From PVC group bacterium (GTDB lineage Bacteria; Verrucomicrobiota; Kiritimatiellia; UBA8416): DNA of 64,000 nucleotides. Numbering within the stretch: position 1 is the stretch's first letter; each line of letters begins with the position of its first letter. Of this stretch, positions 45,225 to 53,194 are shown piece by piece. Below the pieces are notes generated by a model. That model saw only the letters and a list, made by a program, of their open reading frames with translations, was not told where the DNA came from and ran no database searches. Position numbers and translations under genes: made by a program. The stretch is taken from contig PXBF01000180.1 of assembly GCA_003567005.1 (NCBI GenBank), forward strand, positions 1-64,000, written 5' to 3'.

Positions 45225-46853
45225 ATGACGCGTATATTTTTGGGAGTTCTTACAGCCAGTCTGCTTATGATTCAATCGGTTAAAGGCGAGAGCAGGGTTA
45301 TGTCTTTTCATCTGGAGAGTATAGCTGCATTGCAGGCTCAGTTATTTCAGGCAGCACAAATATTTGACGCGCCTGAGCTGGGATCTGCTCCCATGATGTT
45401 TAACATGATGGTGCCCGGTTATGCACAATTAGATCGCGACGCTAGTCTTGCCGTACATATCTACTCAGGAGATGCTGGGCAGTTTGGAATGGTAATAGAT
45501 CTGCAAACATTGGGTGCGCCTGAAACGTTTTTAGGGTCCATCTTTGCCAGTCAAGGCCTTCCCTTGCCTGATCCTATCGATGGTCGGTATGTAAGTGAGC
45601 AGGGGGTTGCTCAAATTCATCAAAACCGGGTCATTATGGGCCAAGATGGTGATGCATTGGATATGGCCTTTCGGGTTGGCATACCCGAGGATCTACCTGA
45701 TGATATTCCTGGTTTATTGCGAATCGATATGGAGCCCGCCCAGCTCATGTCCCTATTGGATCATTTTCAAAGTATGACAGAGGACGTCATGCCGGATGAT
45801 CACGAGCATGCGGAAATGTTTGAAGAGGTTTTGGGGCTATATCGTGCTGTTTTTGGCCAAATTTCATCATACAAATTCGGTATACGGGTACAAGAACATG
45901 GACTTGAGTTTAGCTCTCGTGTCCAACCTAAAGAAAATAGAGCCTTGGCTACGATCATTGATTCGCTTCAAGGGGTGCATACGGGGTGGATTCCCCGTTT
46001 AGAGCAGGAGCAAGTCTTTGGTGTGGTGACCGGTGGATATGACGTACCTGAAGAACTCATGCATAGACTTTTAGACATGTATATTGGCTGGATGCAGAAC
46101 ATGTCACATGATATGGCCATGGATGCGGATGTAATGCGCGCCTCCATGCAGCCAACCATTAAAACGATAGGCTCACCTTCGTTTGTGTTTGCCGATGTAA
46201 CCGACACCGGTGCTTTGGATATTGTAAGCGGCATCACGCTGGACCATGCAGATAAGGTTCTTGCACAAATGATTGAATTGACGCAAAGCGAAGCATATCA
46301 AACGAGTATGGCGCAATCCGGCATGAAAATGTCAGAGCCGCAACAGCGTGAGATTGAAGGTGTTGATGTTTATCGCTGGTCGATAGAGTTGGATGAAGAA
46401 TTGTTTTTGCAGCAAATGGAAGAAGCTGGTGGAGCAGAGGTGGATCTCGAGCATTGGAAAGTCATGCAGTCCATGATGGAAAAGTTTTTCTCTGGTTACG
46501 ATTATGCAGCCACTGCGGACGGGCTTATTTTCAGCATGTCTGATGAAGCTGGGCTGATTCGTGCAATGGCATTATTACGAGAGGCACAGGATGCTGATGG
46601 TAAAGTATCTTCTGTGTTGCTTGAACGCATTGGCGCTCCCGTCATGCCTTATGCCATAGGACGCTTGGATTTGCTTGCGCTGTTGCGGTCTATTCGTAGC
46701 CTCGGCGTTACGCAGATACCATTAATCTCTGCAGAGGGAGAGGGCGTTGTGTTTGCTGGATGGCGCGAGGATGATGGGGTTGCGCAAACAATCCTGATTC
46801 CTGCTTCAGACATTCGCGCGATTCGGCATGCCATCAGTGCAATGATTCACTAA
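45225..46853 (+). CDS. Exported methionine-rich protein of unknown function
   Basis: A signal peptide (MTRIFLGVLTASLLMIQSVKGES) leads a 542-residue protein that I do not recognise. Its repeated pattern of amphipathic strands and helices (VFGVVTGGYDVPEELMHRLLDMY, then PSFVFADVTDTGALDIV) recalls the large periplasmic DUF3352-like proteins of PVC bacteria, but only in general style. Methionine is unusually frequent (MMFNMMVPGY, GWMQNMSHDMAMDADVMRASM), with His and Asp nearby (PDDHEHAEMFEEV). AAGGAG lies six bases before the ATG at 45225, which excludes the longer frame from 45192. It is a single gene, ending three bases before the convergent oppC gene. The function is unknown; metal binding is a speculation from composition. 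Confidence 0.8.
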   Translation: MTRIFLGVLTASLLMIQSVKGESRVMSFHLESIAALQAQLFQAAQIFDAPELGSAPMMFNMMVPGYAQLDRDASLAVHIYSGDAGQFGMVIDLQTLGAPETFLGSIFASQGLPLPDPIDGRYVSEQGVAQIHQNRVIMGQDGDALDMAFRVGIPEDLPDDIPGLLRIDMEPAQLMSLLDHFQSMTEDVMPDDHEHAEMFEEVLGLYRAVFGQISSYKFGIRVQEHGLEFSSRVQPKENRALATIIDSLQGVHTGWIPRLEQEQVFGVVTGGYDVPEELMHRLLDMYIGWMQNMSHDMAMDADVMRASMQPTIKTIGSPSFVFADVTDTGALDIVSGITLDHADKVLAQMIELTQSEAYQTSMAQSGMKMSEPQQREIEGVDVYRWSIELDEELFLQQMEEAGGAEVDLEHWKVMQSMMEKFFSGYDYAATADGLIFSMSDEAGLIRAMALLREAQDADGKVSSVLLERIGAPVMPYAIGRLDLLALLRSIRSLGVTQIPLISAEGEGVVFAGWREDDGVAQTILIPASDIRAIRHAISAMIH

Positions 46854-46856
46854 TCA

Positions 46857-47717
46857 TCACGCCTTCAATTGATGTCTTGGGTCCATGGCATCTCGCAGGG
46901 CATCTCCAACACAATTCAAAGCGAATAATGCCAAACACAGCGTTACGCCGGGTACGATTAGAAACCAGGGGTAGCTTTCCATGGCTCGTGCTCCATCACG
47001 AATCAGTAGTCCCCAGGAGCTCATCGGCGGTTGTACACCTAAGCCTAAAAAGCTCAAGAATGATTCGAGTAAAATAACACGGGGGATGGTCAATGTAGTA
47101 TAGACGATGACAGGACCAAGCATGTTGGGAATAATGTGGCGTAGCATAATGCGCATGTGGGAAAAACCCAGACTGCGCGCGGCACGAATATAGGTTTGGT
47201 CCTTTAGTGACAAGACTTGTCCTCGGACAATTCTTGCCATCGTCAGCCACTCTACTGCCCCGATCGCCACGAACAGCAACAAAATATTGCGCCCAAAAAC
47301 AACCATTAAAATGATGACAAACACAGTAAATGGGAGGGCATACAGCGCATCGACAATACGCATCATCATTTGGTCTGTACGACCTCCGACATAACCTGAA
47401 ATGGTACCATATGTCACCCCGATGCCCAGCGCCACCATAGTAGCAGCTAATCCCACGGCTAACGAGACGCGACCACCATACAAGACTCTTGTAAAGAGAT
47501 CGCGCCCTAGATCGTCCGTCCCCAGCCAGTGCCCGCGTTGGGGGGGGACGGGACCTAGATCTAGGTTTTGATGATCATACGCATGAGGGGATAGAATCGG
47601 AGCTGCAATCGCACTGATGCAGAGTATCAGTAAGATTGCGAGTGCTACACGGGCGATGCGGTTGCGAAAGAATCGCCTTGCAACATTTTTTGCTGGTTCT
47701 GACAGCCGTATTTTCAT
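46857..47717 (-). CDS. oppC: Oligopeptide/dipeptide ABC transporter permease (OppC/DppC type)
   Basis: A 286-residue inner-membrane permease: an N-terminal span preceded by RRFFRNRIARVALAILL, the GTDDLGRDLFTRVLYGGRVSLAVGL motif of the OppC group, five further spans, and the EAA-type loop (YIRAARSLGFSHMRIMLRHIIPN over residues about 165-187) that contacts the ATPase. It forms the pore with the OppB-like protein, whose gene overlaps its start by four bases (ATGA). No substrate-binding protein or ATPase gene is beside the pair, so the substrate (peptide, or possibly oligosaccharide or metal chelate) is not known. Confidence 0.93.
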   Translation of the reverse strand: MKIRLSEPAKNVARRFFRNRIARVALAILLILCISAIAAPILSPHAYDHQNLDLGPVPPQRGHWLGTDDLGRDLFTRVLYGGRVSLAVGLAATMVALGIGVTYGTISGYVGGRTDQMMMRIVDALYALPFTVFVIILMVVFGRNILLLFVAIGAVEWLTMARIVRGQVLSLKDQTYIRAARSLGFSHMRIMLRHIIPNMLGPVIVYTTLTIPRVILLESFLSFLGLGVQPPMSSWGLLIRDGARAMESYPWFLIVPGVTLCLALFALNCVGDALRDAMDPRHQLKA

Positions 47718-48634
47718 GGATTTAACTTGATACGAGGATTTAAAATGGCGAGCAGCACGTCAACGATGGTGTTGCATGCAATGACGAGGGCGGCATAAAA
47801 GGCGACGAGTCCCAAAACCAATGTGTAGTCTCGATTGAACGCCGCAGATACGAAGATGCGTCCGAGACCTGGGATATGAAATAATGTTTCAACGACAAAT
47901 GAACCGGATATGAGTCCTGCAATGGCGGGTCCCATGAAGGAAACGACTGGTAGGATACCGGGTTTGAGTGCATGGATTGCGATCACACGCATTGGGTGCA
48001 AACCTTTTGCATGCGCAGTCCGTATATAGTCCTGCGGTAATACTTCCAGCAGTCCGGCACGTGCCAAGCGCGCAATATAGGCAGCATACACAATACCAAG
48101 CGTTATCGATGGTAAAATACGATCCGACATGGTATTCCATCCCGCTGCATGTACCCATCCGAGTTGTAAAGAAAACAAGAGCACAAGCAGAGGACCCAAA
48201 ACAAACGGTGGGATGCAAATGCCCACCAAAGCCGAAGCCATGGTGGCATGGTCCAGGGCTGAGCCGGGCTTCAAAGCAGAAGCGAGCCCTGCCGGAATAC
48301 CTATTATGATGGCAACCAGCAGAGACCATGCTCCTAACTCAAGAGAAATCGGCAATGCTATTGTTATGATTTCTTGTACGCTGCGTCCCCCTTGCGTCAG
48401 CGATGGACCTAAATCGCCGCGTAAGAGTCCACCAAGATAGCGCACGTATTGCACGGGCAAGGATGCATCAAGCCCATAGTGCTTTTGTAATTGCTCTAGC
48501 GTATGGGGGGGGTAAGCGCGCTCATCGGTGAAGGGTCCGCCGGGAGCAAGTCGCACGAGGATAAATGCAACAGTAATGGCTGCCCATAATACTGGGATTG
48601 CGATAAGTAATCGTTTGAGTAGAAATCTAATCAT
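47714..48634 (-). CDS. oppB: Oligopeptide/dipeptide ABC transporter permease (OppB/DppB type)
   Basis: A 306-residue permease with the OppB opening (MIRFLLKRLLIAIPVLWAAITVAFILVRLAPGGPF, residues 1-35), the QYVRYLGGLLRGDLGPSL periplasmic segment, six membrane spans and the EAA loop (YIRTAHAKGLHPMRVIAIHALKPGILP in pieces). It pairs with OppC. It starts 16 bases after the flavin disulfide reductase gene and looks to be the third gene of an operon headed by a parvulin. The transporter lacks a binding-protein gene and ATPase genes here. Confidence 0.94.
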   Translation of the reverse strand: MIRFLLKRLLIAIPVLWAAITVAFILVRLAPGGPFTDERAYPPHTLEQLQKHYGLDASLPVQYVRYLGGLLRGDLGPSLTQGGRSVQEIITIALPISLELGAWSLLVAIIIGIPAGLASALKPGSALDHATMASALVGICIPPFVLGPLLVLLFSLQLGWVHAAGWNTMSDRILPSITLGIVYAAYIARLARAGLLEVLPQDYIRTAHAKGLHPMRVIAIHALKPGILPVVSFMGPAIAGLISGSFVVETLFHIPGLGRIFVSAAFNRDYTLVLGLVAFYAALVIACNTIVDVLLAILNPRIKLNP

Positions 48635-48650
48635 GCGTTTATCATTTCTT

Positions 48651-50024
48651 TCAAAACTGTTTGGCAGCGTCGCGGACGGAATCCCGCGCCACTTCAGCGA
48701 GGGCAGGGTGAATAAAAATCATATCCATGAGGTCATCAACAGTTCCATTCCTTTTCATCATGGCAACAAACAGGTGAATTATGGATGAAGCCTCTTCGCC
48801 GATGATATGCGCACCAAGCAATTGCCTTGTTGCCTTATCGAAAATGACTTTTGCAAATCCGTGATCTGAAGCCCGTGCCATGCCTGGCGTGCTATCGGCG
48901 TAGGTTGCTTTCCCGATAATGATGGGTAAGCTGCGTGTATTTGCCTGTTCTTCCGTCATGCCCACTCCAGCAATTTGGGGAACGGTGAAAACCGCATAGG
49001 GAACCGGACCATAATCGATCGGAGAGGGCGGTGTGGTTCCAAATACGGAGCGCATGAGATACTCACCCTCATAATTTACGGTATGCCTGAATAAGTAGTT
49101 CCCTACACAATCACCTAATGCGTAAACGCCTGACGCATCTGTTTCCAGATATGCATTGGTGCAGATGTAACCTTTCGAGGAAAGCTGGATATCCGTATTC
49201 TTTATTCCCAAATTATCTGTATTTGGAATGACACCAGTTGCTACGAGCAAATGCTCTGCTTCGACCGGTCGGGTCGGTTTTCCATCCAAGGTGCCATGGA
49301 TGCTAAATGCTTTTCCGTTGTGATCAATGTTCTGAATCGAGAATGGTCGATGCACATGATTTTGCCGCTTGAATATCCGTTCGAATTCATTGCTTATATC
49401 GACATCCAAGCCCCGCAAAAATCGGCTCCGGACGAGAAAATGAACTTCTGTGCCATAAATGGAATATGCTCCACCTAACTCGGTGGCAATGTACCCAGCG
49501 CCTATCACGATCAGACGTTTCGGCGGGCGGGGAAGCTGCAACGCTTCTTTGCTCGTTATGTATGGGGTGCCGGAAAGACCGGGTATATCCGGTATTTGTG
49601 GGCGACTACCGGTTCCGACAAATATTCTCGGTGCAGTGATGATTTCCTCGCCCACCTGTAAAATATGGTTTTCCAGAAAGGTGGCATGCGCAGCATAGTA
49701 AGAAATGCCGGGAAACGCTTTGTGCGTATCCCGGTTTTTGTCAGAGATGGTTCTGATATTACGCGTAATGCGGGATATGATGTCCCCGAAACGCAACGTT
49801 GCCTCACCCGACAGATCTAGCCCGATGGCCTCGCTGTGGCGGGCCAAATCAGCAACTTCTGCAGGATGGATGAGCATTTTAGAAGGAATACAACCCCGAT
49901 TAAGGCAAGTGCCACCGAAATCGTCTTCTTCAATGAGGGCAACGCGCATACCTTGTTTTGCACAAGGCATCGCGATTTTTGTGCCCCCTCCAGTACCAAT
50001 TACAATTACATCGAACGCTTTCAT
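48651..50024 (-). CDS. FAD-dependent pyridine nucleotide-disulfide oxidoreductase (dihydrolipoyl dehydrogenase/mycothione reductase-like)
   Basis: The 457-residue protein has an N-terminal FAD site (DVIVIGTGGG), redox-active cysteines in GGTCLNRGCIPSKM, an NAD(P)H site (RLIVIGAGYIATELGGAYSIYG), a second FAD motif (GVYALGDCVGNYL), and the C-terminal interface with FIHPALAEV, whose His-Pro...Glu is the catalytic pair. CIPSKMLIHPAEVADLARHSEAIGLD closely resembles mycothione reductases, though mycothiol is not expected in PVC bacteria; dihydrolipoamide or another low-molecular thiol is more likely. Its start overlaps the parvulin stop (ATGA at 50024-50021). It lies away from any 2-oxoacid dehydrogenase genes, so a classical Lpd role is uncertain. 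Confidence 0.88.
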   Translation of the reverse strand: MKAFDVIVIGTGGGTKIAMPCAKQGMRVALIEEDDFGGTCLNRGCIPSKMLIHPAEVADLARHSEAIGLDLSGEATLRFGDIISRITRNIRTISDKNRDTHKAFPGISYYAAHATFLENHILQVGEEIITAPRIFVGTGSRPQIPDIPGLSGTPYITSKEALQLPRPPKRLIVIGAGYIATELGGAYSIYGTEVHFLVRSRFLRGLDVDISNEFERIFKRQNHVHRPFSIQNIDHNGKAFSIHGTLDGKPTRPVEAEHLLVATGVIPNTDNLGIKNTDIQLSSKGYICTNAYLETDASGVYALGDCVGNYLFRHTVNYEGEYLMRSVFGTTPPSPIDYGPVPYAVFTVPQIAGVGMTEEQANTRSLPIIIGKATYADSTPGMARASDHGFAKVIFDKATRQLLGAHIIGEEASSIIHLFVAMMKRNGTVDDLMDMIFIHPALAEVARDSVRDAAKQF

Positions 50025-50911
50025 GCAGAGGTTTCGCGAATCTCCGCTTTTTCTTTCAAATCAGCAACATATGCCGCCACCGCTTTACCTCTTTGATCAT
50101 GGCGAATCAGTTCACGGATTTTGTCGCGAGACTCCTCAAAACTGGCTTGTCCGCCTTCATCTTCTGCCGTTTTCATGATGATATGGAAACCGAACTGCGT
50201 CTCTATGATGTCGCTAATTTCCCCAACTGCCATATCAAATGCGGCCTGCTCAAACTCCGGCACCATCATCCCACGACTAAACCATCCGAGGTTTCCTCCA
50301 TTTTGTTTGCCACTGGGGCACTCGGAGTGTTGTGCTGCTAATTCTCCAAAATCCTTGCCATCCGTAATTTCCTGGGCAATACCTTCAAGACGAGATTCGG
50401 CCGTTGCGCGATCATCATCGCTACTCGAGTTCGGTCGTATAAGGATATGTGACGCGGCTACGCGCTCAGGTTGCACGTAGTGTTTCTGGTTGTTTTCATA
50501 GAATGCTTTCATATCTTCTTCGGTAGGATCCGATATGCCTTCGCAAATCCGTTCGATAAGCAAATCTACTTTGCATCCCTCCGCAATGTTATCCCGCAGT
50601 TGCTGCTCTGTAATACCATTTTCCTGCAGGCGCTGGGCGAAGACTTCCGGACCCCCAGACTGCTCTATCATAGGCTGTATTTTTTTATCAATCATCTCTT
50701 CTGGCACGGCTATATCAAGCCTGCTGGCTTCATTGAGCAGCAGTTTGGCCCCAATGGCTTGTTCTACGGCTTGTTTGCGTAACTTATCATCATTCGCTTT
50801 CAGATCCTCTGGGGACATGTGATTGGCATAATACTGACTGATACGCCGGTATTCAAAGTCGATAGCTTCTTGTGGCAGTGGCTCTCCGTTGATTGTAATC
50901 ATAACTTTCAT
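50021..50911 (-). CDS. Parvulin-type peptidyl-prolyl isomerase (SurA/PrsA-like)
   Basis: A SurA-N-like helical region (residues 1-120: QAVEQAIGAKLLLNEASRLDIAVPEEMIDKKI in parts) is followed by a parvulin domain (residues about 150-260) with ASHILIRPNSSSDDDRATAESRLEGI, FGELAAQHSECPSGKQNGGNLGWFSRGMMVPEFEQAAFDM in pieces, and TQFGFHIIMKT. It isomerises peptide bonds before proline and may act as a chaperone. Unlike SurA and PrsA it lacks a signal peptide, so it seems to be cytoplasmic. The ATG at 50911 follows GGAAAG; the ATG at 50902 is an alternative. It heads an operon with the flavin disulfide reductase and the OppBC permeases. Confidence 0.9.
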   Translation of the reverse strand: MKVMITINGEPLPQEAIDFEYRRISQYYANHMSPEDLKANDDKLRKQAVEQAIGAKLLLNEASRLDIAVPEEMIDKKIQPMIEQSGGPEVFAQRLQENGITEQQLRDNIAEGCKVDLLIERICEGISDPTEEDMKAFYENNQKHYVQPERVAASHILIRPNSSSDDDRATAESRLEGIAQEITDGKDFGELAAQHSECPSGKQNGGNLGWFSRGMMVPEFEQAAFDMAVGEISDIIETQFGFHIIMKTAEDEGGQASFEESRDKIRELIRHDQRGKAVAAYVADLKEKAEIRETSA

Positions 50912-51065
50912 CTTTCCGCTTGTTTTGCTGCGACTACTTCAGTTGAATGGAACACTATCAGGGCTATAGGCAGTTCGTGCAAGTGTTAATCGGTGGCGTT
51001 TCAACTCGACCTTATAAAGATATCTTTTGTAACCTCTTCTCTTTACTGCTGATTCGCATTGGGAG

Positions 51066-51074
51066 TGTGATAAT
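51066..51074 (+). promoter_or_regulatory. Extended -10 promoter candidate before the secretion-like gene trio
   Basis: TGTGATAAT at 51066-51074 is an extended -10 (TGn plus GATAAT). It lies 17 bases before the ATG at 51092, in the 180-base divergent gap between the parvulin gene and the small membrane protein gene. No good -35 is seen. The leader would be very short. Confidence 0.35.
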
Positions 51075-51091
51075 ATGTTGGGATTTCATAT

Positions 51092-51373
51092 ATGAAAAGA
51101 CGGCGTCGAAGACATAAAATGTGGCGGAGTTACCGGCGCCTGCGTGGGGTGTTGTTTGCATTTGGATCTGCGGGTGGTGTGTTAGGCGCTGGTTTACTGG
51201 TTTTGTACGTGCATCGTCGATATCATGTCATGTTGTGGTTAGGTTTCATCTATTTGATGTTGGCAGGTTTTTTGTTAGGAATTTGCCGTATTCTGGCATA
51301 TTGGGACGATTTGCGGCGTCGCAAAAACTATGGTTTTCGGAGGGAGGCACATTCTGACCCGTATGAAGTGTAA
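51092..51373 (+). CDS. Small membrane protein, unknown function
   Basis: A 93-residue protein with a very basic start (MKRRRRRHKMWRSYRRLR), two hydrophobic spans (GVLFAFGSAGGVLGAGLLVLY and MLWLGFIYLMLAGFLLGICRILAYW, residues about 19-39 and 47-71) and a basic cytoplasmic tail. By the positive-inside rule both ends face the cytoplasm. I do not recognise a family. Its last codons overlap the start of the next gene by about 11 bases, which suggests coupled expression with the PilM/GspL-like protein. The ribosome binding site is weak. Confidence 0.6.
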   Translation: MKRRRRRHKMWRSYRRLRGVLFAFGSAGGVLGAGLLVLYVHRRYHVMLWLGFIYLMLAGFLLGICRILAYWDDLRRRKNYGFRREAHSDPYEV

Positions 51374-52715
51374 GCAAGGTTTACTATCCTGGGTTCGGCA
51401 AGTTATTGCGGTGGATCATGGCAGTGGTGCGCCTGTGGCGGTGCGCGCGCAACGTCGTGGAACGAGCATCTCCTGGCATCCTATTTCGTTACCGTATACT
51501 GATGGTTTTTCTAAAGAGATGATCGTTGCTGGTTTACGGGCTGGTTCTGGTATGACAGCTTGGTTGCAGACTCCTTTGATTCATTCACGTAAAGCACGTC
51601 AGGTTCTTCCATCTATTTTAGATACAAAACTACCGTTTCCCTTAGAGGACTGCCTGTATACTTGTGGCGATACATACGTAGCCAACCAACCGAATGTTCC
51701 CGTTTCGGGAGAAGGCACTGCTGCATTGGCTGTGGTTGTACGCAGGAGTGACTTGGAGGAAATCGAGGACACGTTGTCTGCTTATGGTCTCACCCCCCAC
51801 CTGTTTGATCATGAAGGTCTCGCGCTCTGGTCTAGCATTGTTGTCCATGATCTTGATGCCCTGCAAGTGATGGTATGGTGTCGTTCCGATTCGCTCTTAA
51901 TGGTTTTAGGTGTTGGAGCGATGTACTGGAGCAGTCATTTGATAGATGGCTATGATGTGGAAAAACTGATGCGTTTGATTCGGTTGCAACGGCAAACTGT
52001 TGCAGATGGGGCATACAAAGATGCACGACTACATTGGTGGATCGGGGGCGAAGAGAATAATACGGCGTCTTTCTGCTCGCAGCTGGAAGGTGTTTCCACA
52101 AAAGAAATAGAGCGATTGCCAGATGGAGAATATTATTTGGCACGCGTCTTGGGTGAGCGGGCATTGCTAGGCGGGAATTGGCGTATTCCCGGCATTCCTG
52201 GCATTAAGGCAGGGAGGGCGTATTCCACATTTCTACGGCGTCGTTATATGCAAAACAGTGTCTTTTGTTTAGTAGGAGCGACGGCATTATTTATCGCAAG
52301 CATCGGCAGAAATATCCACATTAACCGGGAAATACGAGCACAAGACCAGTACGCTCAGCAGGTCGTGAATGAAATTGCGGGCTATCCGGTTACAGCGCGA
52401 GGTCAACATGCTGTGCGCATAGCACAGGAAGAGTTATTGGAGAGGCGAACGGCTTTACAAGTATTTGCAAACGCAAAAGACCTTTCTGTTTTACTCGGGT
52501 CTTTGGCTGCTCTGCATACTGAAAAAAACGGGTATATTGAAGCGGTTGACCTAGATCCAGAGAACGTGCATATGATGATTTGGTTGCCCGCCGGTACATC
52601 TACTGATGCATTGCAGCAAACCCTGCTAGAATATGGTTACATCATGGAAGTCGCTGAGGCCGTACAGGAGCAAAGTGATATGGTGCAATTCCGGTTGCGG
52701 GGAGAGAGGAGATAG
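51363..52715 (+). CDS. PilM/GspL-like protein with fused periplasmic PilN-like region
   Basis: The first 290 residues resemble the actin-like cytoplasmic part of GspL/PilM. The stretch RQVLPSILDTKLPFPLEDCLY is typical of how these families describe their N-terminal lobe, and TAALAVVVRRSDLEEIEDTLSAYGLTPHLFDHEGLALW follows in pieces. A single membrane span (about residues 298-315, VFCLVGATALFIASIG) leads to a periplasmic region with a coiled segment and a small alpha/beta domain (GYIEAVDLDPENVHMMIWLP), as in GspL or PilN. It likely forms part of the inner-membrane platform of a type II secretion or type IV pilus-like machine. GGAGG is 15 bases upstream of the ATG at 51363; the ATG at 51330 is another possible start. 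Confidence 0.65.
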   Translation: MKCKQGLLSWVRQVIAVDHGSGAPVAVRAQRRGTSISWHPISLPYTDGFSKEMIVAGLRAGSGMTAWLQTPLIHSRKARQVLPSILDTKLPFPLEDCLYTCGDTYVANQPNVPVSGEGTAALAVVVRRSDLEEIEDTLSAYGLTPHLFDHEGLALWSSIVVHDLDALQVMVWCRSDSLLMVLGVGAMYWSSHLIDGYDVEKLMRLIRLQRQTVADGAYKDARLHWWIGGEENNTASFCSQLEGVSTKEIERLPDGEYYLARVLGERALLGGNWRIPGIPGIKAGRAYSTFLRRRYMQNSVFCLVGATALFIASIGRNIHINREIRAQDQYAQQVVNEIAGYPVTARGQHAVRIAQEELLERRTALQVFANAKDLSVLLGSLAALHTEKNGYIEAVDLDPENVHMMIWLPAGTSTDALQQTLLEYGYIMEVAEAVQEQSDMVQFRLRGERR

Positions 52716-52717
52716 TC

Positions 52718-53185
52718 ATGAAAATGTCTTTGCTTCACGCTCGGGTGCTTCTGCAGATTTCCGTGGGCGTATTTATCCTTGCATTGATCGTGTCTGTGCG
52801 GATGTTTTTCGGATCTGTAGCATTACAGGAATCCATGAATATAAGACATCAAACGCGTAAATCGTTGGCGCAACTCGAAGCAGAGTCAGTAGCATTACAC
52901 GAGCTAATGGATATGTGGGGTATAGGGGAGGGTATGTCCCTTCAAATTAGTCAGACTCTTTCAGCAGCCTTCTCGGAATTGGAAATATCCGATCCTGCAC
53001 TGGTAGGATCCTTTCGCTTACATCAGGCCACTATAATGATTCCAGAAGGTTCAACGGAAGACATCATGAACCGACTTTCTTCTTTAGTGGGATTACCGGT
53101 TCGCGTTTCGAGCATTTCGTTATCTACAGACGCTAGTGGGCAATTGAGCGGTGCTATTGAACTTCGTTGGCTGGAGAGACGCTAG
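52718..53185 (+). CDS. PilO/GspM-like membrane protein
   Basis: A 155-residue bitopic protein: a short cytoplasmic start, one span (VLLQISVGVFILALIVSVRMFF, residues about 11-32), a coiled-coil-like stretch (HQTRKSLAQLEAESVALHELMD) and a small ferredoxin-like domain (FRLHQATIMIPEGSTEDIMNRLSSLVGLPVRVSSISLS in pieces). This is the layout of PilO/GspM, the partner of PilN/GspL. AGGAG is six bases before the ATG, two bases past the previous stop codon. No ATPase, secretin or pseudopilin gene is near, so the remainder of the machine must be elsewhere. The prmC gene begins nine bases later. Confidence 0.62.
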   Translation: MKMSLLHARVLLQISVGVFILALIVSVRMFFGSVALQESMNIRHQTRKSLAQLEAESVALHELMDMWGIGEGMSLQISQTLSAAFSELEISDPALVGSFRLHQATIMIPEGSTEDIMNRLSSLVGLPVRVSSISLSTDASGQLSGAIELRWLERR

Positions 53186-53194
53186 GGAGCAGAT

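Noticed and set aside
48651..50024. Firm naming as mycothione reductase
   Set aside because: The motif similarity is real, but mycothiol is an actinobacterial thiol, and the active-site pattern is shared by dihydrolipoyl dehydrogenases.
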